64,000 nt of DNA, taken from contig NC_071331.1 in NCBI RefSeq assembly GCF_010183535.1, positions 22,816,001 through 22,880,000 of the forward strand. Reading direction: 5' to 3'. Positions 8,991 through 19,467 of the stretch are shown here, piece after piece. Numbering within the stretch: the stretch's first letter is position 1; every line of letters starts with the position of its first letter. The DNA is from Caenorhabditis remanei (Eukaryota; Nematoda; Chromadorea; Rhabditida; Rhabditidae). The position numbers were made by a program, and so were the translations under genes. The notes beneath the pieces were generated by a model. It did not search any database, was not told where the DNA came from, and saw only the letters and a list, made by a program, of their open reading frames with translations.

Positions 8991-11478
8991 ATGGATTTGG
9001 AAACACGCATCAAGGCGTATCGCTTTGTCGCCTACTCGGCTGTCGCTTTTTCAGTGGTTGCGGTGATATCGGTGAGTTTTTGGGTTGTAACTTTTTTCTG
9101 AAAAGTGTAGTCTTAAAATAAATGTGCTAGACGTGTTCAGCTTGTCGAGGCGGTTCAGAAAAGTATAATCATGCCTAGATTTGACGCGATTTGGGTCTCG
9201 ACGCGAAAACTACAGTATCCCGGGTGGGGCTGTTTTCGTGGTGAGACCCAACTTTGTCAGAACCTAGGCATGATTATACTTTTTTGAAAGCTCGCAACGC
9301 GGTGAATCTGAAAATGACAATACAAATTTCCTAGGTTTGGAAAATTTCTTATTTTTCACTGAAAATCCGATTTTCGAAAATTTTCGAAAAATCCGAAAAC
9401 CTCCTTTTCAGCATAACTCGACTAGTTTCAACACAAGTTTTTTAAAAACTATATATTCAAAATCAGCGCAATGAGACTTTTCAGAAAAGTACCCAAAAGC
9501 CTATGTAGGGTCCCACCCTCCGGGTTACTGTAGTTTGTGTGGTTGGTGGCCTAACAAAGTCCCCCAATCTCAAAATAAATGTGATATTCGAATTCAGCTC
9601 GTAGAGAGGATTCAGAAAAGTACCCACAAGCCTAGATTCCGATCACTTTGGGTCTCGACACGATTTACGGCGGGTTACTGTAGTTTTCGTGGTGGGACCC
9701 AAAGTGATCGGAATATAGGCTTGTGGGTACTTTTCTGAAAGCTCTTGACGCGCTGAATCCAAATTTTATATTCATTTTTCATGAATCTCAGTTCCTAAAG
9801 AAAAACTTCCAATTTTGTAAATTTCTAAAAAAAATTTTAGGTCTGTGTCACCCTACCAATGGTCTACAACTACGTGCACCACGTAAAGCGTACCATGCAC
9901 AACGAGATCACCTTCTGCAAGGGCTCCGCCAAGGACATTTGGAACGAGGTTCACGCGCTAAAATCCCTTCCAAACAGCAATCGTACCGCCCGTCAAGCGT
10001 ACAATGACGCGGCGGTCACCGGCGGCTCGGCTCAATCCGGTTCCTGCGAGTCGTGCTGTCTTCCCGGACCACCTGGACCAGCGGGTACACCCGGTAAACC
10101 CGGACGGCCCGGAAAACCTGGAGCCCCAGGTCTCCCAGGAAATCCAGGACGGCCACCACAGCAACCGTGCGAACCCATCACACCACCACCATGCAAACCG
10201 TGTCCACAAGGACCACCCGGCCCACCAGGACCACCGGGACCACCAGGAGACTCTGGGGAGCCAGGATCCCCAGGGCTACCGGGACAAGACGCCGCGCCAG
10301 GGGAACCCGGACCGAAGGGACCGCCAGGACCACCAGGGGCTCCAGGAGCACCTGGAACACCTGGGGAGCCGGGAGTGCCGGCTCAGAGCGAGCCACTTAT
10401 TCCTGGGGAGCCTGGACCACCGGGAGAGAGCGGACCACAAGGACCACCAGGACCACCAGGACAGCCAGGAGCCGATGGATCGCCAGGTGAGCCTTGAAAT
10501 TGTTACCACCGTTTTCAGCTCGTTGAGAGCTTTCAGAAAAGTACCCACAAGCATAGGTTCTGAAAAAACTGGGTCTCGCCACGAAAACTACAGTAACCCG
10601 CCGTAAATCGTGTCGAGACCCTGCATAGGCTTGTGGGTACTTTTATGAAAGCTCTCGGCAAGCTGAATCTACAAGTAACATGAAAAATAAGAAAAACTTC
10701 AGAAATTTTGTATTTTTCGCTGAAAAAGCTGAAAATCGGATTTTCAGCACGTAGAGTGTCTGAAATCGGTTCAATTTAATTTTCATAGAAAGTCTTACTT
10801 GGTTTTCTTATTTTCTGCTTTAAAACGACTGAAAACCCTCAAAATTCACCAAGTAATGGATTTTCGAAAATTTTCAAAAATTGTCGAAAAGCTCTAAAAT
10901 CCACTTTTTAGCATAACTCGACTTATTTCGGTACAAGCCCCATGAAAATTACATATTCAGAATCAGCAAAACGAGAGCTTTCAGAAAAGTACCCACAAGC
11001 CCACATTCTGACGTTTTTGGGTCTCGACACGAAAACCACGGGTTACTGTAGTTTTCGCGTCGAGACCCAAATCGTATAGAACCTAGGCTTGTGGGTACTT
11101 TTATGAAAGCTCTCAACGTGCTGGATCCAACTAAATTATTTTCGACGGCCTAGTATCCAAAACTCGGCCACCAGATCTCAAAAACTCGGCCACCTCTCTA
11201 TTTCAATGGTTTTCAGTCGGATTTTTTGAGTTTTTTCAAATTTTTTCTAGGTTTTACACATTTTTGCGTGCTTGAAGCCTTAATTAATACGAATTCTTAT
11301 TTCAGGACAACCGGGACCAAAGGGACCAAACGGTCCAGACGGTCAACCAGGAGCCGACGGAAACCCAGGCGCCCCCGGACCAGCGGGACCACCAGGATCA
11401 CCAGGAGAACGTGGAATCTGTCCAAAATATTGCGCCATCGATGGAGGTGTCTTCTTCGAGGACGGTACTCGTCGCTAA
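8991..11478 (+). CDS. Cuticle collagen (first of tandem pair)
   Basis: The exons are 8991-9071, 9841-10486 and 11306-11478, giving 299 codons plus TAA. The N-terminus ([20 protein letters not shown]...) includes a hydrophobic membrane or signal segment, then a non-collagenous region ending in an RTAR site (residues about 77-80) that fits processing by a BLI-4-type subtilisin protease. Cys groups CESCC and PCKPC flank the first short Gly-X-Y block. Long Gly-X-Y repeats with small breaks follow, and the chain ends in [21 protein letters not shown]. These are the features of nematode cuticle collagens secreted by the hypodermis, trimerised, and cross-linked through cysteines and tyrosines. The exon structure matches the gene at 13562-15668, so the pair arose by tandem duplication. 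Confidence 0.95.
9072..9840. repeat. Collagen intron 1 with family A repeats
   Basis: Two full palindromes (about 9135-9305 and 9591-9760) and a half copy (about 9468-9535) fill this intron. The first uses the TATAATCATG arm variant on both sides; the second uses the CCCACAAG variant on both sides. Confidence 0.85.
10487..11305. repeat. Collagen intron 2 with two family A repeats
   Basis: The copies are at about 10514-10670 and 10961-11130. Between them lies AT-rich text with GAAAATTTTC runs. The acceptor is TTTCAG at 11300-11305. Confidence 0.85.
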
Positions 11479-12508
11479 TTTCGGTTTTGATGGTTTTAAG
11501 TGGATTCAAAATAAATTTTTCATTGTCCGAAAAAAAAAATTTTTTTGAAATTTTTTTTCTTAAAAAAAAGGAAACTTTCTCCGGGCAATTGTGGCCGGTT
11601 TTCGTATATGGTTACACGGAATAATTGCGTCGTCGTTGTCCTATTCGGTGGCCGGTTTCATTTGAAGAGGGGGGAGGAATACGCAATTTGAATAGAAATG
11701 GATGCTGTCATAAAAGGAGAAATGGTGGTTACGAGGGCTATGACGGATTTAGACATGTTCCAAGAGGGGTTTAAGCACTGGGTGAGAAAGGAGAACAAAT
11801 TTGGAAAAAAAATGGAAAAAAAATTTTCGAAATTTTTTTTTTTTTTACTTTTTTAAATGTCTACTAATTCTCACATCTTCTAATAATTTAGTTGTATACA
11901 TATCTAGGTATAAGTTGTATAAATTTGAGTTCTGACATCTATAGCGGTTCTAGGTGCGAAAACTGAAAATTTCAGATTTTGAAACTTTTTTGAGAAAAAA
12001 TTTTTTTCGAAAAATTTAAAAAAAAAAAATTTTTTTCAGAAATCAAATATTTCCCAATTTAAAAAAATGTGTATTAATACACATATTGTATTGAAAATTG
12101 TTCCATTCTGCCTTCCATCTCAATGACCTTTTTCGTGTACGTTTCCTGTGAAGTGGTGTCCCCTCTCGATGGCAAATAATTATTTCTTTTCTTATTTTTT
12201 CAGAAATTGACAATTCAAGTTAGCAAACACAAATTACACATGAATCATCAGTATAGAGTGGAAAATGACAAAGGGAGAAAAAAAATTCGGAAAAAATTTC
12301 GGCGATTTTTGATGATTTTTGATGATTTTCCATGATTTTTACTATAAAAACCATATTTTTACATGGTTTTTCGATAAAAAATGAGGTTTTTTGACCCAAA
12401 ACGCGTCAATGACGCCCCAGATATCACTTCTCTTATCACAGCACGCCCGCCGCTACCCTCTCGCCGCCGCACTCTCCTCTATGCCCTCGGCGGCGGTAGA
12501 CTTCCGTG
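11479..12508. other. 3' flank of collagen and upstream of tRNA-Tyr
   Basis: A possible poly(A) signal AATAAA is at 11510-11515. The rest is AT-rich with long A and T runs. A CG-rich stretch (about 12437-12500, with GCCGCCG repeats) stands just before the tRNA gene. No coding region is supported. Confidence 0.5.
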
Positions 12509-12592
12509 CCGTCGATAGCTCAGTTGGTAGAGCGGAGGACTGTAGTGTCAGTGGGTATCCTTAGGTCGCTGGTTCGAATCCGGCTCGACGGA
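12509..12592 (+). tRNA. tRNA-Tyr (GTA) with an 11-base intron
   Basis: The acceptor stem CCGTCGA pairs perfectly with TCGACGG, followed by discriminator A. The D arm (GCTC...GAGC), the T arm (GCTGG-TTCGAAT-CCGGC) and the anticodon stem GAGGA/TCCTT are complete. The anticodon loop reads CT-GTA-G, and an 11-base intron lies after position 37, the standard site for eukaryotic tRNA-Tyr introns. The mature tRNA is 73 bases. A T run downstream can end RNA polymerase III transcription. Confidence 0.95.
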
Positions 12593-13561
12593 ATTGTTTT
12601 TTACTTTTTTTGATTTGACAGGGAAAGCGGTCCGGGTGGGTTTAGAGGGTGTCTGGAGTGTTTTTGATGGGAAAAATTTGGGAATTTTGATGGAAAGAAA
12701 AAACAGGAAAAATGAAACAAAATCGAGTTTTTTGAGGTTATTTTTTAGCAGACAACGCTGAAAAGACGGACACTTAAAGTATTAAGGTATTATTTAGGTA
12801 TTAACTAATTCTGGACATCCGGATCGACAGACAGACAATACAGTCAAAATCAGCGCGACGAGAGCTTTCAGAAAAGTACCCACACGCCCCAGTTCCGTGC
12901 AACTTGGGTCCCACCACGAAAACTACAGTACCCCGCCGTAAATCGTGTCGAGACCCAAATCGCTTCAAACCAGGGCATGATTATACTTTTCTGAAAGCTC
13001 TTCATTCACTGAATCCGACTGTACAGTTATCGACGGCCTAGAATGAATTCCTAGGCCACCAGAGGGGAAAGTTAGGCCACAAGCCATTATTTGAAGAAAA
13101 ATGGGGTTTTGGAAAGGGAGAGGTATAAATCGATGGGTTTTTGATGGTTTTCGAGGTTCTGAGGGCGGAGAAATGTGAAAAATGTAAAACAATAGAGTTT
13201 TTCATATAGATAATTGTGGAAATTGCAGATTTTCAGATTTTTTTTTTGAGAAAGTTTTTTTTTCAGAAATTGCTTTTTCAAATTGTCCCGATATTCGTTA
13301 GTTTGACTTATGACCACCTATTCAATCAGTTCCCCCTTTTCTATCTTCTTTTCGTCACACGGCGCACGCGAAAAACTTGAACGACGACAACCTTTCCCTC
13401 CTCGTCTCCCGCACCAACCCGAAAACCGTCTAAGCCACGGGCGAAATGTACCGCCCGAATCGCGAAAGCCCGTTCGGATCGGATAAGCGAGCAGGGTGGG
13501 GCGACGCGTTTCGTATAAAAGGGAGTGATGGGCAGAGGTAAGGGGAAGTGTGCTTACCGCC
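12593..13561. other. Intergenic DNA with family A repeat and collagen promoter
   Basis: A family A copy spans about 12848-13020, mixing a CCCACACGCC left arm with a CATGATTATAC right arm. A TATAAAA box at about 13514-13520 lies some 45 bases before the second collagen ATG. No other gene is seen. Confidence 0.6.
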
Positions 13562-15668
13562 ATGGACATTGACACTAAAATCAAGGCTTACCGCTTCGTC
13601 GCCTATTCGGCTGTTGTTTTCTCCGTGATTGCCGTCCTTTCGGTTAGTTTTTTTTTACTTTTTCAAAAAAAAATTTTTTTCGAAATTTTTTTCATCATTT
13701 CAACCCAAAAAATTTTTAATTTCCATCAAATCTTCTTTAAAACATCATAATCACATTCAGCTCGTCGAGAGCTTTCAGAAAAATACCCACAAGCCTATAT
13801 TCTGAGCAATTTGGGTCTCGACACGATTTACGACGGGTTACTGTAGTTTTCGTGGTGGGACCCAAAGTTGTCAGAATCTGGGCTTGTGGGTACTTTTGTG
13901 AAAGCTCTAAACGTGCTGAAGATGAATATGACATTTTTGGAGGGTTTGGATACAATTCAAACGAATTTGGATCAAAACTCGAGCTCGAGCTTCTAAAACT
14001 AGTCCAGTCCTGTTCAGCTCGTCGAGAGCTTTCAGAAAAGTACCCACAAGTCTAGGTTCTGACGATTTTGGGTCTTACCACGAAAACTACAGTAATCCGG
14101 AAATACGGGTTACTGTAGTTTTCGCGTCGAGACCCAATTCGCTTCAAACCCCATCATGATTATACTCTTTCGAACCGTCTCAACGAGCTGAACACGAATA
14201 TGACATTTTCAGAAGGATTCAGCCCCCAACCTAGCTAAAAACTCCTAATTTTCCAGGTCTGCATCACTCTTCCAATCGTCTACAACTATGTGCACACCGT
14301 TCGTCGTCAACTCCACAACGAGGCGCTCACCTGCAAGGGATCGATGAAGGACGTGTGGGCCGATGTGCACCATCTCCGCGCCGACGCCGCCTCCTCATCC
14401 AACCGTACCGCCCGTGCCGTCCGTTACGGCCGTGACGACGCCGCCGCCGGAAACGGACCAAACTTCGACTCGGGATGCGAGGGATGTTGCCAGCCAGGAC
14501 CACAAGGAGCACCAGGAGCCCCAGGAAAGCCAGGACGTCCAGGAAAGCCGGGAGCACCAGGATTCCCAGGAAATCCAGGAAAGGCACCACAAAAGCCGTG
14601 CGAGGAGGTCACCCCACCACCATGCAAACCATGCCCACAAGGACCACCAGGAGCCCCAGGACTTCCAGGAGATCAAGGAGATAAGGGAGAGGCCGGAGCA
14701 CCAGGACAACCAGGATCTGACGCCGCGCCAGGAGAGCAAGGACCAAAGGGACCAAACGGAGCACCAGGAAAGCCAGGAGCACCAGGAGCACCAGGAGACG
14801 AAGGACTTCCAGCCGTCTGTGAGCCAGTGCAGAAGGGAGAGCCAGGACAGACCGGAGAGCCAGGACCAGTTGGACCACCAGGACCATCCGGACAGCCAGG
14901 AAACGACGGAACTCCAGGTAACTATTCCATCAAATCGCTTTGAAAATGTTACCATCGTTCTCAGCTCGCTGAGAGCTTTCAGAAAAGTACCCACACGTCT
15001 AGGTTCTGACGACTTTGGGTCTCACCACGAAAACTACCGTATTAGGGTTACTGTAGTTTTCGTATATTCGCGTCGAGACCCAAATCACTTCAAACAATGG
15101 CGTGTGGGTACTTTTCTGAAAGGTCTCAGCGAGCTGAACACGAAATTGGTATTTTCGAAAGTTTTAGATGTATGTTGAAACAAATTCGGATCAAAATTCC
15201 AGAATTTGAAAACTTGAGCTTCTGAAACTAGTCTAGTCGTGATCAGCTCTTTGAGAGCTTTCAGAAAAGTACCCACAAGCCTAGGTTCTGACGACTTTGG
15301 GTCTCACCACGAAAACTACCGTAATCCATAGCGTCCTAATGTAGTTTTCGCGTCGAGACCCAATTTGCTCAGAACCATGCCATGATTATACTTTTCTGAA
15401 CCGTCTCAACGAGCTGAATCCAACTAGACACTTTTCGAAAGCCTATCACTCCAATTTTCCCAATTTTTCTCTCAAAAAACCCAAAAAATTTTCAGGACAA
15501 CCTGGACCAAAGGGACCACCAGGACCAGACGGAAAGCCAGGAGCCGACGGAAACCCAGGACAACCAGGACCAGTCGGACCACCAGGAACACCAGGAGAGC
15601 GTGGAATCTGTCCAAAATATTGCGCCATCGACGGAGGAATCTTCTTCGAGGACGGAACTCGCCGTTAA
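13562..15668 (+). CDS. Cuticle collagen (second of tandem pair)
   Basis: The exons are 13562-13642, 14257-14917 and 15496-15668, giving 304 codons plus TAA. I chose the ATG at 13562 because it gives the same 27-codon first exon ([17 protein letters not shown]...) as the neighbour; an in-frame ATG 12 bases earlier would add four residues. The order is membrane segment, NRTAR processing site, CEGCC, a short Gly-X-Y block, the PCKPC group, long Gly-X-Y runs, and a C-terminus [21 protein letters not shown]. The codons are strongly biased (GGA, CCA), which in nematodes marks highly expressed genes, and more so than in the first copy. Its role is that of a structural cuticle collagen. A possible poly(A) signal is at 15743-15748. 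Confidence 0.95.
13643..14256. repeat. Second collagen intron 1 with two family A repeats
   Basis: The copies lie at about 13755-13922 and 14012-14195. The second has the CCCACAAG variant on the left and CATGATTATAC on the right. Confidence 0.85.
14918..15495. repeat. Second collagen intron 2 with two family A repeats
   Basis: The copies lie at about 14960-15140 and 15240-15422. Their centres are shorter than in other copies and the CGGCGGG segment is partly lost. Confidence 0.85.
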
Positions 15669-17896
15669 TCGCGACGCTTTTAATTTATTTATCGCCTCTT
15701 TTTTCTTTCTTCTGGACATTTTCTTGCCATGGAAATTGCTCGAATAAATTTATTTTTTCGGATGTAATAGTGTTGTTTGGACTTTTCAGCGCAAAAATCG
15801 GCTAAGAAAAGTGAAAATTTTTTCGCTCGATTCTTCAAAAACTTGATAAAAAACTAGTTTTCTTAACCAGTTTTCATGATGCCGTTTATTCAAAATTCCA
15901 TTCAAAGCCAATGGTGGCCTAGAATACCAAAACTTGGAAACTTAGGCCATTTTTGTAGTTTTCAATGGATTTCGACGGAAAAAGTGGATAAAAATGGGTT
16001 TTAGAGTGAAATTCAATGAAAAATCTGGATTTTTCGGTGTGAAACAAGAGAAATGAGTGTAAAATCCGTAAATTTGGTTGGATTTCCGAGAAAAACGATG
16101 TTTTTGAGAAGAAATTGGATATGTGTTCATTACAGATTGGATAAATTGCATTCAAAAGTGTTTAAAAGTAGTTTTAGGCAAGAATTTGTGATTCTTGGAC
16201 GAAAAATGAGAAAAATGAGTACAAGAACAGTGATTTTTATTCAATTTTTAATTTTTTCGACGAAAATTGATTTTTTGAGCGGAAAAACTACTTTTTCGAT
16301 AATTTCACTAGTTTTTCAGTGATTTTTATCGATTTTCTAGATTTTAGAAGATTTTCAACAGTTATAACGACAGAATAACCAATGTTGAGACCCGAAATGC
16401 GCCTTTTATCCATTTTTGCAGTTTTCTATGGATTTTTGACGGAAAAAGTGAAGGAAAATGCGTTTTTGAGTAAAATTAGTTGAAAATTTTTGAATTTTTC
16501 GAGAAAATCGAGGGATTTTCCGCCGAAATTTATATTTTCCAGCTGAAAATAACTGAAATCCGTCGAAATTCTGCGAATTTTGAGCCATTTGAACAGTACT
16601 CTCCACTGATTTGCTCTCCCTCTCTTTAAAATTCATTTTTTCTGCCAAAAATTCCACAAAAAACTGCAAAAATGAATTTTTGGCTTCCAACCATCGATTT
16701 TCTCGAAAATTCAACCAAAATCACGGGTTTTACACTCATTTTGCTCGTTTCTCACGGAAAAATTCGAATTTTCAACAAATATCACACTAAAACCCATTTT
16801 CATCCATTTTTTCCGTCAAAAATCCGTTGAAAACTGCAAAAAATAGATAAATAGATTCAAGGCGCATTGCATGGGTCCCTACATCCGTTATTCTGTCGTT
16901 AAAACTGTTGAAAACCTTCGAAAATCTGGAAAATCAATTAAAAATCACTCAAAATCCAGTAAAATACACGAAAAATGTTTTTTTCACTAAAAAAAATATT
17001 TTTCGACGAAAATTGTTATAAATTTAATAAAAATCACTTGTCTTATACTCAATTTTCTTATTTTTCGTCCCGAAACCAAAAATTATTGATCAATTTTACT
17101 TTAAAATACTTTTTCATGCAATTTTCCTATCTTTAATAAACACATATCGAATATCGGCTCAAAACCATCGATTTTCTCGGAAATCTAACCAAAATTACGG
17201 GTTTTACACTCATTTTGCTCGTTTTTCATCGAAAAATCCAGATTTTTCAACAAATTTCACACTAAAACCCGCTTTTCATACACTTTTTCCGTCAAAAAAT
17301 CCATCGAAAACTGCAAAAAATATATAAATAGATTAAAGGCGCATCGCATTTCGCCGCCGGGTCTCGACACGAAACGCACGCGACGCGACACCATCGGCCG
17401 CGTCGCGTGCGTTTTCGTCATCATTTTCTCTCGTTTTTCGCCGATTTTCGAGCATTTTCCCCCGACCGTTTTCCCCCAAAAAGGTACGTTTTTCGTGTTT
17501 TCGCGCACTTTTTCACAGCGTATATCGATTGGTTCGACTCGGAGTGCATATCGTGTAGTTTTAGTCCTGGTATTATCCGTAATTTCTCGAATAAATATAT
17601 AAATATCGCCTAAAAATAGACTTCTTCCTATTTCTTCGTTGTTTCACGACCTAGTCAATCGTGCATGTGTTCTATATTCATATTTATATTTATTCTTAAT
17701 ATATAATTCTTAACAAAATAGCTTCAGGTATATTCATTCATTTTTACCATATTTCAGTGATCAACAACTCGTTACTCTTTGTGAGTATTATAGCATTCCG
17801 ATAGGTAGTCTACCGTGAAACTAGCCTGTCTTCTGTCTAATACATCCAAATAAGCTAAGATTAGCCAATCCGCATCGACTACTAAGAACTAGAATC
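15669..17896. repeat. Intergenic foldback array upstream of hrpa-1
   Basis: A long inverted repeat spans about 16305-16960: the sequence around CGACAGAATAAC (16368-16379) pairs with GTTATTCTGTCG (16887-16898). Related half-units lie at 15945-16300 and 17160-17345. Their shared text includes GGGTTTTACACTCATTTTGC and its complement. A GC-rich hairpin ends the array at 17372-17414. No coding region is seen. Confidence 0.7.
17372..17414. repeat. Perfect 16-bp GC-rich hairpin upstream of hrpa-1
   Basis: The arm AAACGCACGCGACGCG (17372-17387) is exactly complementary to 17399-17414, with an 11-base loop. CGCGACGCG-type cores also occur in the ZIP gene introns. Confidence 0.8.
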
Positions 17897-19057
17897 ATGA
17901 CGGACGTCGAAGTCAAGACTGAGGTTACGTTTGTTCACTTGCTTTTTAGGTGTAGGACACCTACTTGCGGCCCCAGTTCCCCCTGTTAATCGATTTTCTT
18001 GCAGAATGGAGGAGGCGACGCAAACTTGGAGCCAGAGAATCTCCGAAAGATTTTCGTCGGAGGACTCACCTCGAACACCACCGATGACCTGATGAGAGAG
18101 TTCTACTCTCAATTCGGAGAGATCACTGACATTATTGTGATGAGAGATCCAACCACAAAGCGATCCCGTGGATTCGGATTCGTCACTTTCACCGCCAAGG
18201 CCGAGGTGGACGCCGCTATGAAGCAACGACCACACGTTATCGATGGAAAGACTGTCGATCCGAAGCGTGCCGTTCCACGTGACGACAAGAATCGCTCCGA
18301 ATCGAATGTGTCGACGAAGCGTCTCTATGTGAGCGGAGTTCGGGAGGATCACAACGAGGACATGCTCACCGACTACTTCTCAAAGTACGGAAACGTCACC
18401 AAGTCCGAGATTATTCTCGACAAGGCCACCCAGAAGCCACGTGGCTTCGGATTCGTCACATTCGACGATCACGATTCCGTCGATCAATGCGTTCTCCAGA
18501 AGTCTCATATGGTCAACGGACACCGATGTGATGTGAGGAAGGGACTCTCCAAGGACGAGATGAGCAAAGCTCAAATGAGCCGCGATCGTGAGACTCGTGG
18601 TGGAAGATCCCGCGACGGACCACGTGGAGGTTACAACGGTGGAGGTGGTGGCTGGGGAGGCCCAGCTCCACGCGGAGGTCCAGGAGGATGGGGAGGACCA
18701 GGAGGTGGCGGTCAAGGAGGATACGGCGGAGGTAGTCAGTGAAAGGCGGCGCAAATTCTTGAATTTAACTCTAAACTAGTTTCAGACTACGGAGGCGGAT
18801 GGGGACAACAAGGAGGCGGTGGTGCCGGAGGCCAAGGAGGATGGGGCGGACCACAAGCCCAAGGTGGATGGGGAGGACAGCAGCAAGGCGGTTGGGGAGG
18901 ACCACAACAGCAGCAAGGAGGCTGGGGAGGACCACAGCAGCCGCAGCAAGGTGGCTGGGGAGGCCAACAGGCTCCAGCTCAACAGCAAGGCGGATGGGGA
19001 GGACAATCCGGTGCGCAGCAGTGGGCTCATGCTCAAGGAGGAAACAGAAACTACTAA
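17897..19057 (+). CDS. hrpa-1: hnRNP A1 homologue HRPA-1
   Basis: The exons are 17897-17923, 18005-18731 and 18786-19057, giving 341 codons plus TAA. RRM1 begins near residue 24 with RNP2 KIFVGGL and has RNP1 RGFGFVTF; RRM2 begins near residue 115 with RLYVSGV and a second RGFGFVTF. The last third is a low-complexity Gly/Gln/Trp-rich tail (GGWGGPQQ repeats) ending in AQGGNRNY. The match to C. elegans HRPA-1 is close over the whole length. The protein binds nuclear RNA and acts in splicing control and mRNA handling; the worm protein also has telomere-related reports. Intron 2 is only 54 bases, and if it is retained the frame ends in GGGSQ and TGA at 18742, giving a 254-aa form without most of the tail. 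The gene probably leads an operon with the Hikeshi-like gene. Confidence 0.97.
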
Positions 19058-19381
19058 TCTCGTTCCCTGTGTCATTTCCACCCTTCTTTCCTTGTATTCA
19101 CCCATTTTCACCACGTTGCTCTTCTTTGTATCGATCTTTCTTTTCTCTCTGTTATCTCATCATCCAGAGGATGCCTCCCTTCTTGTATACCTTTGTTTTA
19201 CATTCGTTCTTGTTATCTTTCCATCTTAATAACCAGAAACGTTTCTTTGACATACCAACCACAAACTTTTTATCAACCCAATAATTTATTCCAAATTTTT
19301 CTATTCAAAAACTGTTGAGAATGAATGCAGAGTTTGTTCCAAAAGTCCCTCTCATCACCCTCCCATCATTACCCTTAATTT

Positions 19382-19387
19382 AATAAA
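19382..19387 (+). terminator. Putative poly(A) signal of hrpa-1
   Basis: AATAAA lies 325 bases after the hrpa-1 stop and about 70 bases before a TTTCAG acceptor at 19451-19456 that precedes the next start codon. This spacing is like that between genes of nematode operons. Confidence 0.55.
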
Positions 19388-19467
19388 GTTGACAACTTTC
19401 TACTCGATAGATATTTACAGATCTTTTCCAGCTTTTACAGATTTGCTGCATTTCAGGAGTTTTCAAA

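Noticed and set aside
10004..10606. Long open frames in other frames and on the minus strand of both collagens
   Set aside because: They are shadows of Gly-X-Y codon bias (GGA CCA repeats), rich in Arg, His and Ser, with no family likeness.
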